Below are positions 9,661 through 19,142 of a stretch of DNA of 64,000 nucleotides, one piece after another. The stretch's first letter is position 1. Each line of letters begins with the position of its first letter. Where the stretch lies: the NCBI RefSeq assembly GCF_000512205.2, contig NZ_CP006644.1, positions 2,226,520 to 2,290,519 of the forward strand, written 5' to 3'. The notes under the pieces are model-generated. The model saw only the letters and a list, made by a program, of their open reading frames with translations. It made no database searches and was not told where the DNA came from. Origin of the DNA: Sphingomonas sanxanigenens DSM 19645 = NX02 (lineage in GTDB: Bacteria > Pseudomonadota > Alphaproteobacteria > Sphingomonadales > Sphingomonadaceae). The position numbers and the translations under genes were made by a program.

Positions 9661-9686
9661 CAGCTTCCGATCAGAATGCGTCGTTC
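9661..9686. repeat. Degenerate 26-base repeat, copy B
   Basis: Direct-repeat partner of 9475-9500, 186 bases away, with four mismatches. Confidence 0.55.
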
Positions 9687-9823
9687 AGGTGTCATCGCTG
9701 CATGGTCGGGGTACGCTGCTAGCTACCTCTAGGCCTAAGCGACTGTCATCCAATCATTGCGGTGGTTGAGAGCACTTGGCTATTCTAATGTCTTTGAGCA
9801 GGTAGGCGCAAGGTGAGGAACTG

Positions 9824-10363
9824 ATGGCGCAGGACATTACGCCGCAAGAGGCGATCAGGCGGTTAGAGCAACCCTTCGGCGATCGCGTGGGCCTGTCGCT
9901 CGTGCGGGGATTCGCGTTATCTGCTGCGTTGTTGGTGCCAGGCATTGCCCGAACACAGGACCTTCAGCCGTGGGCAGGCTACACCACACAGGGCTTGGCC
10001 GAGACCCGCGCACCTTGGCAGTTCAGGTGGGACGATCCCGAGAATGAATGGCTGAGGATCAGCACCGACAGCCAGAAGGCAACTTGGTTTCTCCAACTGG
10101 CCAGCGATCTAAGGGCCAAGGATCAACCCAAGAGGGCACGTCGGGTGTGGCTCAAGATCGACTACAGCAAGCAGGTAACCGAACGAGCACGCGAGGCCAA
10201 GGCGTTGTGGGTCGTGGATTGCAACAGCCAGACGTTCACGGTGCGTAACATGACCTGGTATGCGCCCAACGGCGTTGTCGAGGAGACCCGTTCCTATCCG
10301 ACCACGGACATCATCCCGGAGAGCATGGCAGCGACAATCTCGCGCCGGGTCTGCTCTCAGTGA
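9824..10363 (+). CDS. Envelope protein with surface-adhesin-E-like domain
   Basis: 179 residues from an ATG with a good GAGGAA ribosome site. A 21-residue polar leader precedes an Arg-flanked hydrophobic stretch (about 26-42) ending GIARTQD, a signal peptide or signal anchor; an in-frame GTG at 9887 would give a classical signal peptide but has no ribosome site. The C-terminal 75 residues (RVWLKIDYSK, VDCNSQTFTV, YPTTDIIPES) match the pattern of the surface-adhesin protein E domain, with two Cys likely forming a disulfide. First gene of the accessory run, overlapping the next by four bases. GC is lower than in flanking genes. Confidence 0.65.
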   Translation: MAQDITPQEAIRRLEQPFGDRVGLSLVRGFALSAALLVPGIARTQDLQPWAGYTTQGLAETRAPWQFRWDDPENEWLRISTDSQKATWFLQLASDLRAKDQPKRARRVWLKIDYSKQVTERAREAKALWVVDCNSQTFTVRNMTWYAPNGVVEETRSYPTTDIIPESMAATISRRVCSQ

Positions 10364-11076
10364 GCGACGATGCTGACGACTTTATCGACCGCATGTTCGC
10401 GCCGGGGGGACCGACTGCACCAAAAGCCGAGCCACGCCCGCAACGTCGGATGCGGGCAATCGTTAGCAATCACCACGTCGATTACGCTCACAACGATGTC
10501 GCCAATGCGGCCTGGTTCTTCAAAGAGCGGCTGACCAAGGCGCTCCAAGACAAGGAGCGCAGCGATGGCATCTTCCTGGATATGATGGCGATGGCGACCA
10601 TGACGGCGTTCGCGCTGGAGGGTTACGTCAATTTCGTTGGGATGACGCTGATCGAGCGCGGGCATGAAGGTGACAGTGCCAAGGGTGCTTGGCTAAGGTT
10701 TGAGAAAAAGTCTCCGCGAGATAAGATCAAGGTTATCCGCCGTCTCACCGGGGAAAAAATCGACTGGAACAAGCGGCCCTACAGAACCGTCCGTGACCTG
10801 ATGGGCCTGCGTAACATGCTTGCTCATCCCAAAGCCCACCGCGCCGAGCAAAGGGAGTTTGAAGCGGTCGGAACCGAGGACGAACTAAAGAAGATGCTGC
10901 GCGATTACCGGCCGGAGTACGAGCGTCAGCTGACATGGGATTTCGTGACGATGGCATACGAGGACGTGGAGGCAATCTGGAACGAACTGTTGGGCTTTGC
11001 CAAGATCGAGGCCCATGAGACGTGGAGCGCTGGGATGCAGGGCCTGGAATTTCTTGAACACGTCGATGAGGAATAG
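10360..11076 (+). CDS. HEPN-domain protein, candidate ribonuclease or toxin
   Basis: 238 residues from a GTG overlapping the upstream stop. A helical region (about 45-175) contains LRNMLAHPK, a HEPN-type R-x4-H motif (Arg151, His156) that in active HEPN proteins forms the metal-independent RNase site. The preceding helices (FLDMMAMATMTAFALEGYVNF) fit the first HEPN helices. Asn after the Arg is typical of active HEPN RNases. Many such proteins belong to toxin-antitoxin, abortive-infection or restriction loci. No obvious antitoxin is adjacent. Family assignment is from the motif and helical pattern only. Confidence 0.6.
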   Translation: MSDDADDFIDRMFAPGGPTAPKAEPRPQRRMRAIVSNHHVDYAHNDVANAAWFFKERLTKALQDKERSDGIFLDMMAMATMTAFALEGYVNFVGMTLIERGHEGDSAKGAWLRFEKKSPRDKIKVIRRLTGEKIDWNKRPYRTVRDLMGLRNMLAHPKAHRAEQREFEAVGTEDELKKMLRDYRPEYERQLTWDFVTMAYEDVEAIWNELLGFAKIEAHETWSAGMQGLEFLEHVDEE

Positions 11077-11081
11077 GGGCG

Positions 11082-12023
11082 ATGATGTTTCCGACACTTC
11101 CTGAGGACGTTATTGACGCGGTTCGTGCGGCGTTCGCTGACGCTAACGATCGGGTGTCTCACCTTCTCATGCGGCAGCCGGCGATGCACGAAGAGGGGCT
11201 CGATTTTCACTTGGTGTCTAAGTTGGACGAGGTGGGCGCACAGGTTCTGCCGTCTGGAACAGCCTTGGTTATCGAAACCCATTGGCTGGGTGGTCGGCGA
11301 CATTACGGGCGCTGGGAAATCTCCGACATAGCCATCGTGATTGCGGTGCGCGTCCAGGGTGGGCTAATCGCCAGGAAGGTTGCGTTGCTTCAAACGAAGC
11401 GGCTCTACTCCAAAGAAATACCGGTCGAGCACACCGATAGGAGCGACTACGAAATCGGCATTGGCCGTCTCGTCGATCGCACCGAAAAGGCGAAACCGCT
11501 GTTCGTCCAGCGCAATTTTTCGTTCTCCGACAAATGCGTTTACGGTGCGCTATCGGCGGGCAGTGAGCAGGTTCAGCGCATCGACGATTATGTCGATGAG
11601 CGCGGTATTCCCGTCTATTACGCGCTCTACAATCCACCTAAGGTACCAGCTAACGGACTTCATCCCCCAACAACCGGCTACGCGCCGCTCGATGAAAACG
11701 AGGTAGGGTGCCGCGTTCTCAAGCGGGAGGAAATCCACGGCGTCCTGGATGATCTACCTGCCGGTTCAACACCCTCGTTCGGCGACATGCAGAACAGCAA
11801 GCGCAAAACGACATTTGATCCCTTCGCGGCTCACGGTTGGCGGCTCGAAACGTTCGTCGCAGATGAGGTCATGCGATGCCGAGAAGGCCGTCTGTTTGAG
11901 GACGCACAGGATGATGTCCTGGCTTCGCTGCTCTACCGTCGGTCAGCGCCAATCACGGCTGCGGTGGTTATGACGGTTGACCTTCCCGAGAGTGAATTAG
12001 CTTACGACTATGAAGAGTCTTGA
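11082..12023 (+). CDS. Unknown protein with possible PD-(D/E)xK-like (QxK) nuclease core
   Basis: 313 residues, five bases after the HEPN gene. The region WEISDIAIVI (Asp82) followed about 20 residues later by ALLQTKR (Gln104-x-Lys106) resembles the D...(E/Q)xK active site of restriction-endonuclease-like folds, where Gln replaces Glu in Mrr-type enzymes. Glu37 or Glu38 could supply the upstream acidic residue. The remaining sequence has no recognisable domain. The fold is an inference; the protein could instead be a structural partner of the HEPN protein. Confidence 0.5.
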   Translation: MMFPTLPEDVIDAVRAAFADANDRVSHLLMRQPAMHEEGLDFHLVSKLDEVGAQVLPSGTALVIETHWLGGRRHYGRWEISDIAIVIAVRVQGGLIARKVALLQTKRLYSKEIPVEHTDRSDYEIGIGRLVDRTEKAKPLFVQRNFSFSDKCVYGALSAGSEQVQRIDDYVDERGIPVYYALYNPPKVPANGLHPPTTGYAPLDENEVGCRVLKREEIHGVLDDLPAGSTPSFGDMQNSKRKTTFDPFAAHGWRLETFVADEVMRCREGRLFEDAQDDVLASLLYRRSAPITAAVVMTVDLPESELAYDYEES

Positions 12024-12268
12024 CCATCTTAGTCGTGGAACTTAGTCGGTTGCTCGCTTGCTTGGCTGAAAGTCGAGACGCGATGGTCGCGACGGGTCGG
12101 GTTCTCTCAGTCCGTTGACAAGCGGCCAGGCTATGACCAACTTACGCGAACGGGCTTCTCCACGGAGGTGGGGCAGTCATCATCTGGAGTCACCTGTTCT
12201 ATCAAGTTTGGATGCATAGCTTCCTCCACATCATTGTTGAAAGCCTACTGGAGAAGGGGAGAAAGCCT

Positions 12269-12373
12269 GTGAATACATTCATTGATACCACTAAGGCCGC
12301 TTATTGTTCGTCCACTCGTTGGATTAGAAAATTCGCTGTTCCTGCTCTAGTTGCTCTGACTGCAACAACATAA
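12269..12373 (+). CDS. Possible 34-residue peptide gene
   Basis: A GTG-initiated frame of 34 codons with a GGGGAGA ribosome site upstream. The peptide has a polar first half, a WIRK basic patch and a hydrophobic tail (FAVPALVALTATT), somewhat like short membrane-active peptides. The stop codon TAA is the first base pair of a strong hairpin, so transcription would end exactly at the end of this frame. AT-rich compared with the genome. It could be a peptide toxin, a leader peptide, or chance within an untranslated RNA. Confidence 0.35.
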   Translation: MNTFIDTTKAAYCSSTRWIRKFAVPALVALTATT

Positions 12374-12397
12374 AGGCCCGCCGTTTGGCGGGCCTTT
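12372..12397 (+). terminator. Strong hairpin terminator ending the accessory run
   Basis: Perfect 11-base arms (AAAGGCCCGCC and GGCGGGCCTTT) around a four-base loop. The A and T ends make it a candidate bidirectional terminator. Confidence 0.75.
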
Positions 12398-12713
12398 CAC
12401 GTTCTGCCTTTGGTTGTTCGCTGATAATGATCTGGATGCTCTAGGGCGAGACGCCGAAGGAGACCAACAGCCCCTTCTTGGCGTCCGCGAAAGCTGCGCG
12501 GCTTTGAGTTTGGGCGGCGCGGTGCAAAGGATGGTCGCGCGGGGCGCGTGGGTTTGACAGCTTTGCGCCAGAAGCCGCCCTTCGTCGCCTGACGCTTGAA
12601 CGACGGCTTCGTCCCAAAAATAGCACCCATGTGCGTTCTGAAGCGCCGCAGGCCGCGCTGCGCAAAGTCCGCGACCGATCGCCGCTTACCGCCGCGTCTT
12701 CGATTTTGGAAAA
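12398..12713. other. Non-genic stretch beside the tRNA, probably a dispersed element
   Basis: A minus-strand frame (12397-12630) reads GTKPSFKRQATKGGFWRKAV and then a Pro/Arg-rich tail. I recall very similar predicted peptides recurring in many sphingomonad genomes, which suggests a repeated DNA element that happens to be open, not a protein gene. No ribosome site or domain supports translation. Confidence 0.45.
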
Positions 12714-12790
12714 TGGTGCCCCGGGAGAGACTCGAACTCCCGACCTGCGGTTTAGGAAACCGTTGCTCTGTCCTGCTGAGCTACCGGGGC
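12714..12790 (-). tRNA. tRNA-Arg (anticodon CCT)
   Basis: 77 bases including an encoded CCA. The 7-base acceptor stem GCCCCGG pairs fully, the D arm has AGCAGGACA in its loop, the anticodon loop TTCCTAA gives CCT (reads AGG), and the T arm is GGGAG-TTCGAGT-CTCCC-like. Its 3' end faces the accessory patch at lower coordinates, the side where integrative elements usually insert. Confidence 0.95.
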
Positions 12791-12931
12791 TTGGGCAACC
12801 CGTTATGCGGCCCGGGGCGCGGGGTCAATCGGTTCGATGGGGCGGGCAGGGGGCTTGCGGCTTCTACCGTCCCGCTCGGTCTGCGACCGATCGGGCGAGG
12901 GTTTCGCCCAAGTGCCGCGCGGGCTTCGCCA

Positions 12932-12960
12932 AACCACGATGCCTCACCCTGATCGTGGTT
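12932..12960 (-). terminator. Hairpin downstream of the RDD gene
   Basis: Perfect 9-base inverted repeat AACCACGAT / ATCGTGGTT around an 11-base loop, five bases beyond the RDD stop codon. Likely terminator of the six-gene minus-strand operon; only a short T run follows. Confidence 0.6.
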
Positions 12961-12965
12961 CGGTA

Positions 12966-13829
12966 TCAGCTGTCATATTTGTCGGCGCGGCGCTTGCCGA
13001 ACAGCAGGTTGCGTTCCAGCCGGCCGCGCAGCGCTGCATAATAGGCGGTCAGGAAGTCATAATCATGGGCATAGCCCTGCCAGCCGATCTTGTGCTGGAT
13101 CGTCTGGGCGACCGTGGCCATCGCCTGCGGGTCGTTGCGGCGGAGCACATTTTCCAGCGTCTGCAGTTCGAACACGCCATAGGCATCGAGCTGCTCCTCG
13201 GTGAAATCGAAGCGGTTCTGGTTCTGCTCGGCCTCCGCGACGAGGTTGCGGCCCAGCTTGTTGCGGCGCGCCTCCACCACCCAGGTGCCCGCGATCATGT
13301 CGCCGGCGCGCAGCCGATCGCGGTTGAACAGCGGGAAGAAGGCGAACAGCAGCGCCCAGCCGAGCCCGACCAAGGTCGCCGCGGCGGAGGAACTGTCCTC
13401 GGCGGCCTGATAGCCGAGGAAGGAGAGGGGCAGGAAAATCTCGATCTCGCGCAGGAGGTTACGGGCGATCACCGCGTCGCCGGTCAGCCGGCCGCCATCG
13501 CGCGCGACCACCCGGATGCCGGTCATCCGCTTGCCCGGCGTCGCCGCGCGCTCGCTCAGTTCGAACGCGATGAAATAGCCGTTGCGCAGCAGGAAGAAGC
13601 CCAGCAGCCAGACGACGCCGGCATATTCCACCTTCTGGAAGCCGAAGGCGGCAAGCAGCGCGCCGACCAGCGCCGAGAACAGCAGCAGCGTCACGATCTG
13701 GATCACCGCGTCGATCAGGAAGGCGCCGGTGCGCTGGCCGCCGGTGGCGATCACGAGCTTGAGGTCGATGCCCTCGGGCGTGACGAACGGGCGCTCGAAC
13801 TTCGCGCGGGGATTGAAGCGGCTAGCCAT
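12966..13829 (-). CDS. RDD family membrane protein
   Basis: 287 residues. Three hydrophobic segments (about 35-62, 69-92, 149-168) make up an RDD domain that includes the conserved RTGAFLIDA opening and PGKRMTGIRVV. A soluble C-terminal region of about 100 charged residues follows. Last gene of the DUF4129-DUF4350-MoxR-DUF58-SpoIIM-RDD operon, overlapping its predecessor by eight bases. RDD proteins are uncharacterised, with transport or chaperone-like roles proposed. Confidence 0.85.
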   Translation of the reverse strand: MASRFNPRAKFERPFVTPEGIDLKLVIATGGQRTGAFLIDAVIQIVTLLLFSALVGALLAAFGFQKVEYAGVVWLLGFFLLRNGYFIAFELSERAATPGKRMTGIRVVARDGGRLTGDAVIARNLLREIEIFLPLSFLGYQAAEDSSSAAATLVGLGWALLFAFFPLFNRDRLRAGDMIAGTWVVEARRNKLGRNLVAEAEQNQNRFDFTEEQLDAYGVFELQTLENVLRRNDPQAMATVAQTIQHKIGWQGYAHDYDFLTAYYAALRGRLERNLLFGKRRADKYDS

Positions 13830-14835
13830 GACGGCGGCGCCGCGGCAGGTAAAAATAGACGCACCACAAGCTCAGCATGATGCCGGCGATGGCGAAGCGA
13901 ATGCCGTCCGACACGATCGTCTGGCGGCCGACGCCCTCCAGCAATCCCGCGGCGAACAGCATGATGACGACGCCGATCATCGCGTTGGCGCCGATCCGCC
14001 CCGCCTCGGTCGCCGCGGCCATGCGCGATTGCGCGCCGGGAAAGGCGATGCGCGCGCCGATGCGGAAGCCGGCGGCACCGGCGATCAGGATCGCGAACAG
14101 CTCGGTCGTGCCGTGGATCATCAGCCAGGCGGTGAAGGGGATGGCGAGCCCGTGCGGCGCATAGACCGCGTAGAAGGCGCCGAGGATGGCGCCGTTGTAG
14201 ATCAGCAGCAGCGCGCTCGGCAGGCCGAAGGCGAAGCCGAGCGCGAAGCTGAAGATCGAGACCTGCGCGTTGTGCGTGAACAGCGCCGTCGCGAAGAGGC
14301 CGAGCCCGTCCCGAAAGCCGCTGCGGTCGTAGAGCCCGGCGCGCAGCGCGGCCGCGGTGGCTGCGGGATCGCGCCCCTGCGCCATGTCCGCACCGACGAT
14401 GCTGTAGAACCATTGCGGCTGGCCGCGAACGAGCAGATAGGCGGCGAGGATGCCCGCCAATGTCAGCGCGAGCGCGACCAGCGTCTCCCGCCACAGCGCG
14501 CGCACCGCCGCCGGCCAGTCATGCGCGAAATACAGGGCAAGCCGCGCGCCGAGCCCCTGGCGGGCGCCGTAGACGATGAAATAGGCGCGGGTGCAGAGCC
14601 CTTCGAGATAATCGATGAGCTGCGCGTCGAGCGATGTCTCGCGCGCCACCGACAGCGACGACAGGGTGGAGCGGTAGAGCACCGGCAGCGCCAGCAGTTC
14701 GTCGTCCGACAGGCGCGACGGCGAGCGGCGCTCGATATCGTCGAGCAATTTCTCCAGCCGGTCCCAGCCTTCCTCGCGCTCCTCGCGGAAGCGCCGGGTG
14801 CTGAAGCTGAGCGTTGCGGGATCGCGCGTCCTCAT
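13822..14835 (-). CDS. SpoIIM-like (stage II sporulation protein M family) membrane protein
   Basis: 337 residues with a soluble N-terminus to about 105, then multiple hydrophobic segments (about 118-136, 190-215, 225-245, 250-270, 285-330). NGAILGAFYAVY followed by HGTTELFAILIAGAAGF is the SpoIIM family signature. The host does not sporulate; non-spore homologues sit in MoxR operons as here. It probably forms part of a membrane complex with the RDD and DUF58 proteins. Start overlaps the DUF58 stop (ATGA). Confidence 0.83.
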   Translation of the reverse strand: MRTRDPATLSFSTRRFREEREEGWDRLEKLLDDIERRSPSRLSDDELLALPVLYRSTLSSLSVARETSLDAQLIDYLEGLCTRAYFIVYGARQGLGARLALYFAHDWPAAVRALWRETLVALALTLAGILAAYLLVRGQPQWFYSIVGADMAQGRDPAATAAALRAGLYDRSGFRDGLGLFATALFTHNAQVSIFSFALGFAFGLPSALLLIYNGAILGAFYAVYAPHGLAIPFTAWLMIHGTTELFAILIAGAAGFRIGARIAFPGAQSRMAAATEAGRIGANAMIGVVIMLFAAGLLEGVGRQTIVSDGIRFAIAGIMLSLWCVYFYLPRRRRHG

Positions 14836-16147
14836 ATCAGGTTCCGCCGCTTGATCATCAGATAGCCGTCGAGCAGCCGCGTGCTGATCCGGTCGTGGGG
14901 CGCCTCGACGACGTGCACGCCCAGCCGGCGGAGCCGCGCGGTGACGATGCGCCGTTCGCGCAGCAGCGCCGCGGCGGTGATCGCCCGCGCGACATCGGCG
15001 GGCTCCGCGGGCTCGCGGCCGGCATACTCCTCGAGCTCGGCGTCCTGCATCGCGACGAACAGCACGATATGGCGTTCGAGCAGGCGGCCGACCGCGCGCA
15101 GCATCAGTTCGGCGCTGGTGGGATCGGAAAAGTCCGTGAAGACGATGATCAGCGAACGCCGGTCGAGCCGCGCGGCGAGGGTCGACAGCGCCAGCGTGTA
15201 ATTGGTTTCCTCATGCGCATAGTCGATGCGCGCGGCATGGTGCTGGAGCGCGGCGAAGCTGTGCGCGCCGCTCATCGCCGCCGAGGCGAGCTGCGGCCGC
15301 GCGGCGAAACCGAACAGGCTCACCCGGTCGCCGACCTTGAGCGCGACATAGGCGGTGAGCAATGCGGCGGAAACGGCGCGGTCCAGCCGCGGCACCCCGG
15401 CCAGCGGCTCCACCATGCCGCGTCCCGAATCGATCGCCAGCACGATCTGGTTGTTGCGTTCCGTGCGGAATTCCTTGGCGAGCAGTTCGCCATGGCGGGC
15501 CGACTGCTTCCAGTCGATCGCGCGCCGGTCCATGCCGGGGGCGAATTCCACCAGCGACTGGAACTCGCTGCCTTCGCCGCGGTCGAGCCGCGCCATCAGC
15601 CCGTGCAGCGCATCGCGCATGAACAGGCGGACCCCGTCCTCACGTACCGGCCGGACGTCCGGCGTGACCAGCACCTCGCGGTCGATCGTCTCGGCGCGCT
15701 GCTTCCAGACGAGCCCCAGCATGCCCTGCCAGCGCAGCCACAGCGCGGCGATCCGCGCGGGGCCGCGCCGCGCCGCGGTGAAGTCCAGCCGCGCGACTGC
15801 GCGGCCGTCCGCGACGTCGATCGGCGCGGTCGCCCGCCCGCCGGCATCGAGCCGCTCGTCGACGTCCAGCGCCACCTGCGCGTGCGGCAGGCGCGTCTGC
15901 GCCTGCGTCAGCGGGAAGGCGATCTCCACGGGAAAGCCCTCTCCCACCGCGATCGCGCGCGGATGGCTGACCGCCGGCTCGACCGCGCCGGGTGCGACGC
16001 CGGCAACCGCATCGAACAGGATCAGCGCCAGCGCGATGCCGATCCAGGCGAGGCCCGCATACCAGATGTCCGGCCGGACGACGCCGATCAGCAGCGCGAC
16101 CGGCGCGCCGGCACCGACCAGGGCGACCGCGCGGGCGGTGGGATAGA

Positions 16148-16151
<4 letters not shown>
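14832..16151 (-). CDS. DUF58 domain protein (VWA-like)
   Basis: 439 residues. Two N-terminal hydrophobic segments are followed by a beta-rich region and the DUF58 core [14 protein letters not shown], then a von-Willebrand-like strand [13 protein letters not shown] with a partial MIDAS pattern. Starts at TTG in a TTGA overlap with moxR. DUF58 proteins are the usual partners of MoxR ATPases and probably the protein the ATPase remodels. Confidence 0.87.
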
Positions 16152-17090
<939 letters not shown>

Positions 17091-17104
<14 letters not shown>

Positions 17105-18320
17105 GCGTCACTTCCTTTCGCCAATCATGCAGCGCACGCGCGGCGCGCACCAGTTCGTTGCGGGTTCGCGCCTCGATCGCGCGACGCGCCAGATCGCTCC
17201 ACCGCTCGCCCTGCAGCGGCCCGAGGCGATCGAGATAATGATCGATCCGTTCGATCGAGAGGTCGGCGGGCACGCCCACCGCATGCGCGACCGCATCGCG
17301 GGTCAGCGCGACATACCGCTCGCCGCCGCGATGCTCGTGGCCGGCGCGGCGCAGCAGGTCGGCGCTGTTGTCGAGCAGCGCCTTCTTGCCGAACGCGATC
17401 GCGCGCGCCTCCGCCAGCGCCGGGCCGAAGCGGACCAAGGCGTGCAGCCCCGCGAGCAGCGCCGCCGCGAACAGGCACAGGGTGACGGCGAGGAAGGGCG
17501 GCTCGAACGCGAGCTTGAGCAGGTTGGGCGAGCGGCCATAGCCGGGCACGGTGACGTCGAACGAGATCGTGCCCGGATCGTCGGGGTTGAGCGCCCACAG
17601 CATCGCCAGCGCGGCGCGGGCGACGCGGCGCTCCTTGAGCGCGAGATTGTCGGCAAGGTCGGGATCCGCCAGAACATAGACGGAGGCGATGTCCGACGGC
17701 AGCCGCGCCAGCACGGCGCCGCCGGCGGGATCGGCGACGATCGTCTCCAGCCCGCCGCCGCTGATCGCCTGGCCGCGCCGGGGCAGCACGAAGCCGATGC
17801 CCTGGTCGGCCCAGCGCGCCACCGGCCGGCGCGTCCGGACCGGCTGCGTGATCTTGACGTCCTTCGCGACCTCCTTGAGCGTCGCGGCGACGAGATCCGG
17901 GCTGCCGACGCCCACCGCCTGCACCCAGGCGCGATTCTGCGGGTCGGGCTGGGTCAGCCATTTGGGCAGGATGATCAGCGTCGGGCCATAGTCGCCCGTG
18001 CTGCGCTCCTTCACGAGTTCGGCGATCTTCGACGCATCCTGCGGGCCCTGCGGGGTCAGCACGAGCAGGTCGAGATCCTCCACCTCTTCCTTGTCGCGGA
18101 TCAGATAGGATGAGCCACCGGCTTCCTCGTTGAGGCGGAAGAGGCCGCGAAACCCCGTCGCCGCGACCGACATCGCGTGCATCCCGCCATCGCGCCCGGT
18201 GCGCATGTCGGGGCCATAGGCGGTGAGCAGCAGATAGGCGAGGAAGCCGATGATGCCGGCGCCCAGCAGGGCGGCGAGCGCGCGGCGCGAGAAGGGCTGG
18301 ATCGTGTCGCGGCCGCTCAT
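17091..18320 (-). CDS. DUF4350 domain protein
   Basis: 409 residues from the ATG at 18320, which overlaps the DUF4129 stop; a slightly longer form from 18341 is less likely. One N-terminal membrane segment (about 17-35) is followed by a long extracytoplasmic region with [12 protein letters not shown] and WVQAVG, resembling the DUF4350/GATase-like fold. A second hydrophobic segment lies near residue 285, then a helical C-terminus. Function unknown; typical member of MoxR operons. Confidence 0.78.
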
Positions 18321-18988
18321 CGCCGCTGCCCCCGCGCCCAATCCTGATCGAAGGCGAAGGCCTCATAGGCCTCGCGGCAGGCGCGCCAGCCTTCCGCATC
18401 GAGGCCGCGGGCGGCGAAATGGCTGGCCTCCACCTGGCCGGCGATCAGGGCGAACGCCCGGCGCGCGGTCGGCGGCAGCGCGTCGGCACCGGCGATCTCG
18501 CGCGATGTGAGCGCGGGGCGGACGAAATCGGGTTTGCGCGCCTGGATATCCTCGATGCTTCGCCACAGCAGCAGGCGGGCGGCGCCGGCATAGTCACCGG
18601 CGGCGGCGAGCGCCTCCGCCTCGCGCAGCAGCTCGCGGGCCGCCGCTTCCTCGGGCCGCCAGTCGGGCACCACCGCTTCCCTGGCATCGCGCGGGGCGGA
18701 CCAGCGCCGCTGCACCGCGCGGACCAGCAGGTAGAGCAGGGCCAGCACCGCGACGGCGACCACCGCCCAGAACAGGAAGCGGACGAACGGTCCGGCCGAG
18801 CCGAGCGATTCGAACAGGCTCTTAAGCCATTGCGGCGGCGGGGAGGGCGGATCGATGTGCGGAAAATCGAACTGGATCGCCGAATCGCCGCGGACCGCCT
18901 TGAGCGCGGCATCGAAGGTCGCATCGTCGATCGCGGGCGGCGCCGTACTTGCCGCTCCGTCGGCGTCGACCGCCGGTCCCGTCGTCAT
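18317..18988 (-). CDS. DUF4129 domain protein, first gene of MoxR operon
   Basis: 223 residues from the ATG at 18988, chosen because AGGGGG lies five bases upstream; an ATG at 19009 would add seven residues without a ribosome site. A single membrane segment (about residues 63-86) is followed by the C-terminal DUF4129 domain (YAGAARLLLWRSIEDIQARK, FALIAGQVEASHFA). Likely a scaffold of the same membrane complex as its operon partners. Confidence 0.8.
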   Translation of the reverse strand: MTTGPAVDADGAASTAPPAIDDATFDAALKAVRGDSAIQFDFPHIDPPSPPPQWLKSLFESLGSAGPFVRFLFWAVVAVAVLALLYLLVRAVQRRWSAPRDAREAVVPDWRPEEAAARELLREAEALAAAGDYAGAARLLLWRSIEDIQARKPDFVRPALTSREIAGADALPPTARRAFALIAGQVEASHFAARGLDAEGWRACREAYEAFAFDQDWARGQRR

Positions 18989-19142
18989 CACACCCCCTGT
19001 TACGCCCATGCGAACCTAGCCGGGTCGAGCGAGCCCGCGCAAGCGGCCTTGGATCGCCAATCAGGGCATGAACTGCGGTTAAGGTGTTGACGCACCGTCC
19101 TCGGCGGCTAGGCTTTTGGGCCACCGCGGTGCTGAGGGGTTC

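Larger units (their letters stand above)
9229..9823. other. 595-base gap with no convincing gene; degenerate repeats
   Basis: Open frames exist on both strands, but none shows a ribosome site, recognisable domain or codon bias like the neighbours. The minus-strand frame (9225-9695) reads as low-complexity Arg/Ala peptide with internally repeated RRIL(I/V) phrases, which points to repeated DNA rather than a protein. The stretch separates the high-GC core genes from the accessory patch and may be a remnant of past insertion. Confidence 0.5.

Noticed and set aside
9225-9695. Minus-strand 156-residue frame as a protein gene
   Set aside because: Overlaps the DUF1330 start, lacks a ribosome site, and its peptide repeats reflect the repeated DNA.
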